45,646 nucleotides of DNA from Microbacterium sp. (lineage in GTDB: Bacteria > Actinomycetota > Actinomycetes > Actinomycetales > Microbacteriaceae). The stretch covers positions 1 through 45,646 of the forward strand of contig NZ_JAPLAI010000034.1 of the NCBI RefSeq assembly GCF_026393345.1, given 5' to 3'. This document shows, piece after piece, positions 38,661-45,646 of this stretch. The notes beneath the pieces are model-generated. The model saw only the letters and a list, made by a program, of their open reading frames with translations. It searched no databases and was not told the DNA's origin. Both the position numbers and the translations under genes were made by a program. Every line of letters starts with the position of its first letter. Position 1 is the stretch's first letter.

Positions 38661-40896
38661 TTGGAAGGTCCAGAAATCACCGCCGCCGAAGCCGTTCTCG
38701 ACAACGGCCGCTTCGGCACCCGCACCATCCGTTTCGAGACCGGCCGTCTCGCCCAGCAGGCGCAGGGCGCCGTCGCTGCCTACCTCGACGAAGAGACGAT
38801 GCTGCTCTCGGCCACCAGCGCCGGAAAGCACCCCCGCGAGGGCTTCGACTTCTTCCCGCTGACCGTCGACGTCGAAGAGCGTTCGTACGCCGCCGGCAAG
38901 ATCCCCGGCTCGTTCTTCCGTCGTGAGGGCCGCCCCTCCACCGAGGCGATCCTCGTCTGCCGCCTGATCGACCGTCCGCTGCGCCCGTCGTTCGTCGACG
39001 GCCTCCGCAACGAGGTTCAGATCGTCGTCACCGTGCTCTCCATCGCCCCCGGCGAGTTCTACGACGCGCTCGCGATCAACGCCGCCTCGCTGTCGACCCA
39101 GATCTCCGGTCTGCCGTTCTCCGGTCCCATCGCCGGTGTGCGCCTCGCGCTCATCCCCGGTCAGGGCGAGCACGCCGACCAGTGGATCGCGTTCCCGACC
39201 GCCGAGCAGCTGCAGGAGGCCGTGTTCGACCTGATCGTCGCCGGCCGCGTGCTGCCCGACGGTGACGTCGCGATCATGATGGTCGAGGCCGAGGCCACCG
39301 AGCACAGCTGGAACCTCATCCGCGCCGGCGCCGTCAAGCCCAGCGAAGAGATCGTGGCACAGGGCCTCGAGGCCTCGAAGCCGTTCATCACGCAGCTCGT
39401 CGCCGCGCAGAACGTCGTCGCCTCGACCGCCGCCAAGGAGATCCAGGCGTACCCGGTCTTCCCGGCGTACACCCCTGAGGTGTTCGAGTTCGTGTCGGCG
39501 AGCGCCGCCGCCGAGCTCTCCGGCATCTACCAGATCGCCGACAAGGTGGAGCGTCAGAACGCCGACGACGCCCTCAAGGACCGCGTCAAGGCAGAGGTCG
39601 CCGCGGCGATCGAGGCCGGCACGCTCCCCGCGTCCGCCGCCGGCGAGGTCAGCGGTGCGTACAAGTCGGTCACCAAGAAGATCGTCCGCGGCCGCATCCT
39701 CACCGACGGTGTGCGCATCGACGGCCGAGGACTCGCCGACATCCGTCCGCTGGACGCCGAGGTGCAGGTCATCCCGCGCGTTCACGGTTCGGCGATCTTC
39801 CAGCGCGGCGAGACCCAGATCCTGGGCGTCACCACGCTGAACATGCTGAAGATGGAGCAGCAGATCGACTCGCTGTCGCCCACGACCAGCAAGCGCTACA
39901 TGCACCACTACAACTTCCCGCCGTACTCGACCGGTGAGACCGGTCGAGTGGGCAGCCCCAAGCGTCGCGAGATCGGGCACGGCTTCCTGGCCGAGCGCGC
40001 CCTCGTGCCGGTGCTGCCCTCGCGCGAGGAGTTCCCGTACGCGATCCGTCAGGTCTCCGAGGCTCTGAGCTCCAACGGCTCCACCTCGATGGGCTCGGTC
40101 TGCGCCTCGACCCTGTCGCTGCTCAACGCCGGTGTGCCGCTGCGCGCACCCGTCGCCGGCATCGCGATGGGCCTGGTCTCGGACGAGGTCGACGGTCAGA
40201 CGCGGTACGCCGCGCTGACCGACATCCTCGGCGCCGAGGATGCTCTGGGTGACATGGACTTCAAGGTCGCCGGTACCAGCGAGTTCGTCACCGCGATCCA
40301 GCTGGACACCAAGCTCGACGGCATCCCGACGTCGGTGCTGGCCGCCGCGCTCACGCAGGCGAAGGAGGCGCGTCTCACCATCCTGAACGTGCTGAACTCC
40401 GCGATCGACGCTCCGGACGAGATGGCGCCGACCGCGCCGCGCGTGATCAGCGTGCAGATCCCGGTCGACAAGATCGGCGAGCTGATCGGCCCGAAGGGCA
40501 AGACGATCAACGCGATCCAGGACGAGACCGGCGCGCAGATCTCGATCGAGGAGGACGGCCTCGGCCGAAGCCGCTCGCGCACAGGTCAACGCGATCGCCA
40601 ATCCCACCAACCCGGAGGTCGGCGAGCAGTTCCTGGGCACGGTCGTGAAGATCGCCACCTTCGGTGCGTTCGTGTCGCTGCTGCCGGGCAAGGACGGCCT
40701 GCTGCACGTCAGCGCGGTCCGCAAGCTCGCCGGTGGCAAGCGCGTGGAGAACGTCGAGGACGTGCTCTCGGTCGGTCAGAAGCTGCTGGTCAAGATCACC
40801 AAGATCGACGACCGCGGCAAGCTGTCGCTCGAGCCGGTCACCGACGAGTCGACGGACCAGGATGGCGAAGCCGTGGAGGCTCCCGCCGAGGCCTGA
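38661..40896 (+). pseudogene. pnp: Polyribonucleotide nucleotidyltransferase, frameshifted before the S1 domain
   Basis: The TTG start at 38661 follows AAGGAGG. Codons 1-633 give a normal PNPase: RNase-PH core 1 ([20 protein letters not shown]), helical linker, RNase-PH core 2 ([14 protein letters not shown]), and a KH domain with the GPKGKT loop. After EEDG (to 40559) the frame shifts. The expected KH end (about ten residues, TVYIGA...DGP in relatives) is missing. The sequence [15 protein letters not shown] and the complete S1 domain continue one frame over, 40561-40896. The count fits a 29-nt loss. The shifted frame runs on to 40952 with ~130 unrelated residues. The full-length enzyme would be ~754 aa, the family norm. 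It may be a real mutation or an assembly error. Confidence 0.85.
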
Positions 40897-40909
40897 TCCT
40901 CTCGCCGTT

Positions 40910-40943
40910 GCGGCCCCGATCCTGTTCGCAGGGTCGGGGCCGC
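40910..40943 (+). terminator. Terminator hairpin after pnp
   Basis: GCGGCCCCGA pairs with TCGGGGCCGC, extended inward by a G-U pair and CCT/AGG, with a GTTCGC loop. It lies 14 bases after the TGA of the S1 frame (40894-40896). This supports that frame as the original gene end. No U-tract. Confidence 0.7.
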
Positions 40944-41017
40944 AGTGCGTGATCAAACAGTTATGGAATGTTGTGCCATCCGGCGCCGCAATGCGTCGGG
41001 TGGGCGGGGGGCTGCCT

Positions 41018-41023
41018 TACTCT
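41018..41023 (+). promoter_or_regulatory. Putative -10 box of the aldo/keto reductase-like gene
   Basis: TACTCT, giving a predicted ~70-base leader. A second AT-rich patch at 40950-40975 could hold an alternative promoter. Confidence 0.3.
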
Positions 41024-41098
41024 CGAAGGAAGCGTCGGTCCTAGACGCAGCCACACCACGTCGACCGGCCACGATCTGCAACGGCGAGGGGGGTGCGC

Positions 41099-42103
41099 AT
41101 GAAGATCTTCGGGATCGGCACATCGTCACCTGCCGTGACCACGCATCCGTCCGCACCCATCCCGGTGCAGGGCCCCGGAGTCGGCGCCGGCATCCGCGTC
41201 CCCCTGGGCGACGGCGGCCCCGGCATCTTCCCGCTCATGCTCGGCGGGGCGGAGTTCGGGTGGAACGTCGAACTCACCGCCGCGCACGCGATCCTCGACG
41301 CGTACACCGAGGCCGGGGGCAACGCGATCCACACCGCCGACAGTTTCAGCGGTGGGCGCAGCGAGCACATCATCGGGCAGTGGGTTCACACGCGCGGTGT
41401 CCGCGACGACGTCGTGCTCGCCGTGCGCATCGGGCACCACCCCGATCACCCGGGCCTCGGGCCGGTCAACCTCGTGCGCGCCGTCGAAGCGTCGCTCACC
41501 CGGTTGCACACCGACCGCATCGATCTGCTGTACCTCGACGCGACCAGCGGCACGTCGTCGCTGGAGGAGACCCTCGCCACCGCAGCCTGGCTCGTCGAGA
41601 CCGGGAAGGTCCGCCAGCTCGGCGCGTTCGGCTTCCGTGCCGAACAGCTCGTCGAGGCTCGCATCCTGTCCTCCGCCGGTTACCCGCACTTCACCGTGCT
41701 GGACGTGCCGTACAACGTGCTGCGCCGCGACGAGTTCTCCGGCGACCTGCGTCTGGTCGCGGGCGCGCAGGGCATGGTCGTCACCCCGTCACATCCGCTC
41801 GAGCACGGTTTCCTCGCCGGCGGCGTCCGCCGTCGCGAGCAGATCACGTCGGTACGGGCCGGGCAGCTCGCCGCCGGGCTCACCAAGCGCGGCAACCGCA
41901 CGCTCCGCGCCCTCGACGCGATCGGCGCCGAGCTGGGCGTCCCGGATGCCGCCATCGCCGTCGCGTGGCTGCTGTCGCAGCGGATCGTCGCGGCCCCCAT
42001 CGTCAACGCCTACGCCGTCTCGCACATCGAAGAGCTCGTGCAGGGCGTCGGGGTGCGGCTCACCCGCGCACAGCTGGCCGACATCGCCCGCGCGTCGGAG
42101 TAG
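41099..42103 (+). CDS. Aldo/keto reductase-like protein lacking the catalytic tetrad
   Basis: This 334-aa protein has the overall AKR pattern, including GGRSEHIIGQW, LTRLHTDRIDLLYLD, SSLEETLATAAWLVETGKVR and LGAFGFRAEQL. Aligned to the YajO-type family, all four tetrad positions differ. The Asp of FFDTA is His (AIHTADSF), the Tyr is Phe, the Lys of ATKxG is Arg (LAVRIGHH), and the His of LQIHxxD is Asp (LLYLDATS). The C-terminal AVAWLLSQRIVAAPIVNA block of the barrel and NADP site is kept. It is probably a non-canonical or non-catalytic member. ATG 41099 is used, though an in-frame GTG lies 6 bases upstream. Confidence 0.8.
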   Translation: MKIFGIGTSSPAVTTHPSAPIPVQGPGVGAGIRVPLGDGGPGIFPLMLGGAEFGWNVELTAAHAILDAYTEAGGNAIHTADSFSGGRSEHIIGQWVHTRGVRDDVVLAVRIGHHPDHPGLGPVNLVRAVEASLTRLHTDRIDLLYLDATSGTSSLEETLATAAWLVETGKVRQLGAFGFRAEQLVEARILSSAGYPHFTVLDVPYNVLRRDEFSGDLRLVAGAQGMVVTPSHPLEHGFLAGGVRRREQITSVRAGQLAAGLTKRGNRTLRALDAIGAELGVPDAAIAVAWLLSQRIVAAPIVNAYAVSHIEELVQGVGVRLTRAQLADIARASE

Positions 42104-42108
42104 CCGGA

Positions 42109-42114
42109 TAGGCT
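42109..42114 (+). promoter_or_regulatory. -10 box of the histidine phosphatase gene
   Basis: TAGGCT, about 54 bases before GTG 42168. Confidence 0.4.
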
Positions 42115-42167
42115 GGACGGGTCCGCCTCCGGCGGTCCCCCCCGCCCCTGACGAAGCGAGCTCCCGC

Positions 42168-42770
42168 GTGACGCATTATCTGTACCTGGTGCGTCATGGT
42201 GAGCACCAGGACGCCGAACACGGCATGGTCGACGGCCCGCTGTCCGCCCGCGGTCGTCGTCAGGCGGAGTTGATCGCGGACCGTCTCTCCGGTGTCCCGC
42301 TGGATGCCGTCTGGCACTCGCCTCTCGTCCGGGCGGCCGAGACGGCGCGCGCCGTCGCCGAACGCCTGCCCGCGCTGAACCCCGAACCGTCGTCACTGCT
42401 GTTCGACTGCATCCCGACCGGGATGACGCCCGAGACCCCGGCCTCCTTCGAGCCCTTCTTTGGCTCGATCACCGAGGCGGAGATCGATGCCGGCCGTGCG
42501 CAGATGGCCGACGCGCTCGGGGCGTTCCTCGTACGCAAGCCCGGGGATGCGCATGAGCTGCTCATCACGCACAACTTCGTCATCAGCTGGTTCGTCCGTG
42601 AGGTCATGGAGTCGCCCGAGTGGCGATGGATGACGCTCAACCAGGCGCACTGCGGCCTCACGGTGCTGGCGCAGAAGCCCGGCCGCCCGTGGACGCTGGT
42701 GTCGCACAACGACCTCGCGCACCTGCCGTTCGAGTTGCGCACCGGCCTCCCCGAGGTCCCGCCCGTCTGA
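42168..42770 (+). CDS. Histidine phosphatase (phosphoglycerate mutase-like)
   Basis: This 200-aa branch-1 histidine phosphatase has the phospho-acceptor motif YLVRHGEH near the N-terminus. It continues with GPLSARGRRQAELIADRL, the WHSPLVRAAETA block, and LLITHNFVISWFV holding the second His. Gly of the usual second H-G motif is replaced by Asn. The length is that of small-molecule phosphatases (CobC/GpmB-like), not glycolytic GpmA, and the substrate is unknown. The GTG start is supported by the SD-poor but conserved N-terminus THYLYLVRHGE. Confidence 0.85.
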   Translation: MTHYLYLVRHGEHQDAEHGMVDGPLSARGRRQAELIADRLSGVPLDAVWHSPLVRAAETARAVAERLPALNPEPSSLLFDCIPTGMTPETPASFEPFFGSITEAEIDAGRAQMADALGAFLVRKPGDAHELLITHNFVISWFVREVMESPEWRWMTLNQAHCGLTVLAQKPGRPWTLVSHNDLAHLPFELRTGLPEVPPV

Positions 42771-42853
42771 GCCCCTGCGTGCCTCGCCTCTTTGAGTGGC
42801 ACGTAAAGGGGGTGAGCTGCGTGCAGAGGGGTGGGTCGCGAGCGGGTGCGGCG

Positions 42854-43324
42854 TCAGGCCAGGGCCTTGCGGTGCCAGCGCGTCGCGTTCGGGTTGTCGT
42901 TGTAGGGCTCGATGGACTCGAAGCCCGACCGGGCGTAGAGGCCGCCGGCGGCCTCGAGCGAGTGGTGCGTGTCGAGCACGAGATCTACGGCCCCGGCCTC
43001 CCGGGCCCGACGCTCCAGGTCATCCAGGATGAGCCGGCCCCACCCGCGACCGCGGCCCGCGGGCCGGACGAACAGGTGCTTCACCTCGAACCGGATGCCG
43101 GCCGGAGTGTCGGCGAGACGCCGGATGCCCCCGCATCCGCCCGCGACGCCGTCATCGTCGTCCAGCACGACGAACACGCCCGCGGGCGGGAGGAACGCGG
43201 TCGGGTCGGGGAACGTGGTGCGGTAGCCGCCGCCGGGGAATCCGGCCGCCCGCACGCCGAAATACTCCGCCAGCAGGGCATGTGCATCGGGCTCATCGAC
43301 TCCGGAGGGACGCAGGCGCACCAT
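42854..43324 (-). CDS. GNAT-family N-acetyltransferase
   Basis: This 156-aa protein from ATG 43324 has motif A FEVKHLFVRPAGRGRGWGRL (RGRGWG acetyl-CoA loop) preceded by GGIRRLADTPAG. Its C-terminal GGLYARSGFESIEPYNDNPN is typical of motif B. The acceptor is unknown. It diverges from dapB with only 32 bases between the two start codons. Both genes have TANNNT boxes in that gap, so the mRNA is probably leaderless. Confidence 0.87.
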   Translation of the reverse strand: MVRLRPSGVDEPDAHALLAEYFGVRAAGFPGGGYRTTFPDPTAFLPPAGVFVVLDDDDGVAGGCGGIRRLADTPAGIRFEVKHLFVRPAGRGRGWGRLILDDLERRAREAGAVDLVLDTHHSLEAAGGLYARSGFESIEPYNDNPNATRWHRKALA

Positions 43325-43331
43325 GTCTTCG

Positions 43332-43350
43332 ACCCTACGCCGCCTAGGCT
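43332..43350. promoter_or_regulatory. Back-to-back leaderless promoters of GNAT and dapB
   Basis: ACCCTA (43332-43337; TAGGGT on the minus strand) lies 7 bases before the GNAT ATG. TAGGCT (43345-43350) lies 6 bases before the dapB ATG. The two boxes are 7 bp apart, so each -35 region must fall on or beyond the other gene's start codon. Confidence 0.6.
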
Positions 43351-43356
43351 GGAGGC

Positions 43357-44172
43357 ATGACAACGCGCGTGGCCATCGTGGGCGGAACCGGAAAGCTCGG
43401 GAGCATCATCCGCTCCGTCGTCGAGACGGAGGACGGGTATGAGGTGCATGCCGTGCTGGGTTCCGGCGACGACGTTTCCGCGCTCGAGGGTGCGGACCTG
43501 GTGGTGGATGCGTCCACCCCGGCGGTGTCGATGGGCATCGTGCGGGCGGCCATCGAGCGGGGCATCAACCTGCTCGTGGGCACGAGCGGCTGGTCGGAGG
43601 AGCGCATCGCCATGGTGCGGCCGCTCGTCGCGTCCGCCGGCACCGGCGCCGTTTTCATCCCCAACTTCTCGCTCGGCTCCGTGCTCGGCACCGCCCTCGC
43701 CGCCGCCGCGGCGCCCTTCTTCGGGTCGATCGAGATCATCGAGGCCCACCGCGAGACCAAGATCGACTCGCCGAGCGGCACCGCCGTGCGGACTGCCGAG
43801 CTCATCGCCGCTGCCCGCGCCAGCGCGGGTCCGGTGCAGTCGCCCCACGTGGACCAGCGCGCCCGCGGCCAGCAGGTCGCGAGCGTGCCGGTGCACTCGC
43901 TCCGCCGCCCCGGCGTCGTGGCCCGGCAGGACGTGATCCTCTCCGGCCCGGGGGAGTCGCTGACCATCACGCACGACACCGTGGAGCCGGCGCTGGCCTA
44001 CGCCCCCGGCATCCGGCTCGCCCTGGCGGGCGCGCGCGACGCGAGCGGCGTCGTGGTGGGCTTGGATGCCTTCCTCGACATCGGTATCGGGCCGGCCCGT
44101 GCGGACACCACCGCGAAGCCCTTCGCCGACGACACCGTCCCCGGCCAGGTTGCGCGGGCGACCAGCGCATGA
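43357..44172 (+). CDS. dapB: 4-hydroxy-tetrahydrodipicolinate reductase
   Basis: This 271-aa DapB is the NAD(P)H-dependent step of the lysine/diaminopimelate pathway. The Rossmann motif is VAIVGGTGKLGS. The substrate and catalytic block is EAHRETKIDSPSGTAVRTAE, in which the first His and the Lys are the catalytic pair; the second His of the usual EHH is Arg here. The NFSLGSVLGTALA and GTSGW blocks are also typical. The stop overlaps the next gene by 4 bases (ATGA). Confidence 0.93.
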   Translation: MTTRVAIVGGTGKLGSIIRSVVETEDGYEVHAVLGSGDDVSALEGADLVVDASTPAVSMGIVRAAIERGINLLVGTSGWSEERIAMVRPLVASAGTGAVFIPNFSLGSVLGTALAAAAAPFFGSIEIIEAHRETKIDSPSGTAVRTAELIAAARASAGPVQSPHVDQRARGQQVASVPVHSLRRPGVVARQDVILSGPGESLTITHDTVEPALAYAPGIRLALAGARDASGVVVGLDAFLDIGIGPARADTTAKPFADDTVPGQVARATSA

Positions 44173-44627
44173 GCGCCCGGATCGGCGTCGCCGTCATCGC
44201 GGCCGCCCTCGCCCTCTACATCGTGGTGGCGGGGCAGCGTGCCGTGCTGTTCCTGACCAGCGGCGAGCCCGTGGGCATCGTCATGGGTCTTGCGCTCATC
44301 GTGCTGCCGCTGATCGCGGTCTGGGCCCTCGGCCGCGAGATCCTGTTCGGTGTGCAGGCGGAGCGCCTGGGTCGCCGGCTTGAAACCGAGCATGCGCTGC
44401 CCGAGGAAGAGCTCGCCGCCCGCCCCAGCGGCCGGGTCCTGCGCGAAGAAGCGGACGCCGTCTTCCCGCGCTACCGCGAAGCCGTGGAGGCCGCGCCGGA
44501 GGACTGGCGCGCGTGGTACCGGCTGGGCCTCGCCTACGACGGCTCCGGCGACCGCCGCCGCGCCCGCGCCTCCGTCCGGACCGCGATCCGGCTTGAGCGC
44601 CGGGCGCGGCGTACGGCAGCGGCGTAA
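44169..44627 (+). CDS. Small membrane protein with TPR-like tail, coupled to dapB
   Basis: This 152-aa protein starts in an ATGA overlap with dapB. Two hydrophobic helices (about 5-25 and 35-60) are followed by a cytoplasmic region ending in a TPR-like helix pair (PRYREAVEAAPEDWRAWYRL, then GLAYDGSGDRRRARASVRTA). Single-repeat TPR membrane proteins like this often mediate protein-protein contacts. Its link to DapB is inferred from translational coupling only. An IS element begins about 15 bases after its stop codon and may have separated it from its original terminator. Confidence 0.78.
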   Translation: MSARIGVAVIAAALALYIVVAGQRAVLFLTSGEPVGIVMGLALIVLPLIAVWALGREILFGVQAERLGRRLETEHALPEEELAARPSGRVLREEADAVFPRYREAVEAAPEDWRAWYRLGLAYDGSGDRRRARASVRTAIRLERRARRTAAA

Positions 44628-44678
44628 GGGTACGGCCTAGGTGTTCTTCCCCGTGAGGTTGTGATCGTCTGAGGTAGG

Positions 44679-44736
44679 CGAAGACCTCCGGGACGATGTG
44701 GGTACCACCCTCACATCAGATACCCGGAGGTCTTCG
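44679..44736 (+). repeat. Hairpin masking the transposase ribosome-binding site
   Basis: CGAAGACCTCCGGG (44679-44692) pairs perfectly with 44723-44736. An inner GATGTG/CACATC plus GGT/ACC helix extends it. The right arm contains the GGAGG (44726-44730) and ends on the first base of the GTG start. Confidence 0.85.
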
Positions 44737-45646
44737 TGACTCACGCTAACGCTCCCTTGACGCCGGAAGGGCGTCGTCGGCTTGCTTCGTTGATCGTGTC
44801 GTGGATGGCGGCTGGGCCGTGCGTCGGGCTGCGGAGCGCTTTCAGTGCTCGCCGGCGACGGCGTCGCGGTGGGCTCGTCGGTATCGGACGGGCGTGCCGC
44901 TGATCGATCGCAGCTCCCGGCCGCGGTCGATGCCGTCGAGGTCATCGCAACGGCTCGAGCGACGGATCATCGCTCTCCGGTTCACGAGACGCTGGGGACC
45001 GCACCGGATCGGCTACCACCTCGGCGTTCCGCGCTCCACGGTCGGGCGGGTCCTGGATCGGTATCGGATGCCGCTGCTGCATCACCTCGACCGGGCCACA
45101 GGTCTGCCCGTCCGCAAGCCGAAGCCAGAACGCTACGAGAAACAGACGCCAGGCGAGCTCGTCCACGTCGACATCAAGAAGCTTGGGATCATTCCCGACG
45201 GGGGCGGCTGGCGCGTCCACGGCCGCAACTCCACGCAGGCCCGCCGGGTTGCAGCGGCATCCGATCGCGCTGCTCGACGGGGCGCTTCCCCCTCGCGCGG
45301 CTACGTGTTCCTGCACCACGCCGTTGACGACTGCACCCGACTGGCCTATTCCGAACGGTTACCCGACGAACGCAAGGACACCGCCGCCGCGTTTTGGGTC
45401 CGCGCCCGAGCATTCTTCGCGGAAGCCGGGATCACGGTCACGAGCGTGATGACCGACAACGGTTCCTGCTACCGATCCCACGTCTTCGCCGCCGCACTCG
45501 GCGAGGCAGTCAAACACCGCCGCACCCGCCCGTTCCGGCCGCAGACCAACGGCAAGGTCGAGCGCTTCAACCGCACCCTCTCAGACGAATGGGCCTACGC
45601 GAAGCCCTACAGATCCGAAGCCGAACGCGAAGCCGCCTACACAGAC
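44736..45646 (+). pseudogene. IS481-family DDE transposase, frameshifted near its N-terminus and partial
   Basis: Translation from GTG 44736 gives the normal IS481 start THANAPLTPEGRRRLASLIV, then goes out of frame and stops at about 44903. The family sequence resumes one frame over from about 44798 (VVDGGWAVRRAAERFQCSPA). It stays open to the window end, covering the helix-turn-helix, a HVDIKKLG block (first Asp), MTDNGSCYRS (second Asp) and NGKVERFNRTL (catalytic Glu). The change fits a 2-base GT duplication at 44796-44799 (ATC-GTGTC-GTGGAT). Restart at GTG 44801 could still yield a protein lacking ~22 residues. The C-terminus is beyond the window. Confidence 0.8.

Larger units (their letters stand above)
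44642..45646 (+). mobile_element. IS481-family insertion sequence, left part (runs off window)
   Basis: The element probably starts at TGTTCTTCCCCG (44642), the TGT end typical of IS481 members, and contains one transposase region still open at the window end. The right end, right inverted repeat and target duplication are outside the window, so boundaries and intactness cannot be settled. Confidence 0.75.

Noticed and set aside
42775..42835. Direct repeats CTGCGTGC (42775 and 42817) between the histidine phosphatase and GNAT genes
   Set aside because: Only 8 bases are shared, and the surrounding similarity (TGAGTGGCACGTAAAGGGG versus TGAGCTGCGTGCAGAGGGG) is weak. It may be a remnant of another repeat, but there is not enough to call it.

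Overview
The window is high-GC DNA from the chromosome of an actinobacterium, most likely a Microbacterium or close relative (family Microbacteriaceae). I infer this from the base composition, the TANNNT-type -10 boxes with leaderless start codons, an IdeR/DtxR iron box, a TTG-started pnp with an actinobacterial-type leader, a LLM-flavoprotein/FMN-reductase pair of the corynebacterial CE1758/CE1759 type, and general protein similarity. Placement at genus level is inference. No tRNA, rRNA or CRISPR array was seen.

Layout. 1-5.7 kb: partial deoC, diverging from a Cu+-ATPase gene (copA) under a CsoR-like operator, then a lipoprotein and a SNF2-type helicase. 5.8-10.3 kb: pfkA and, convergently, oligopeptidase B. 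Between these two genes sits a 1.25-kb unit with one PD-(D/E)XK/AbiEi-like protein gene bracketed by 76-bp inverted, hairpin-forming repeats. 10.4-15.9 kb: a PiT phosphate transporter with a small membrane partner, a metallophosphoesterase, aspartase and a PrsW-type membrane protease. 16-20.3 kb: adenosine deaminase coupled to a NtaA-type flavin monooxygenase, a TetR regulator, FKBP and YceI. 20.3-23.2 kb: EamA and MFS transporters and rpsO. 23.4-28.1 kb: a 2OG-Fe(II) oxygenase and the iron-uptake operon efeUOB with an IdeR-type box. 28.1-38.3 kb: a latex-clearing-protein (Lcp) homologue, acyltransferase, alpha/beta hydrolase, LLM duo operon, two small genes (GNAT, DedA), a glycosyltransferase-SGNH hydrolase fusion, a lysozyme-like cell-wall protein and a tiny acidic protein. 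38.3-45.6 kb: pnp with its structured leader, an aldo/keto reductase homologue lacking the catalytic residues, a histidine phosphatase, a GNAT enzyme divergent from dapB, a TPR-like membrane protein, and the left part of an IS481-family element running off the window.

Most striking points. (1) The nuclease-fold gene inside 76-bp inverted repeats looks like an element or a REP/RAYT-like partnership built on a PD-(D/E)XK protein instead of a Y1 transposase. Several other unrelated long intergenic palindromes occur in the window, one with a similar tandem-plus-inverted layout. (2) pnp carries an apparent 29-nt loss that shifts the S1 domain out of frame. (3) The aldo/keto reductase homologue has all four catalytic tetrad positions replaced. 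(4) efeB contains a near-perfect 48-nt hairpin just after its start codon. (5) Twelve genes have a TANNNT box 6-7 bases before the start codon, including a divergent pair whose start codons are only 32 bases apart.
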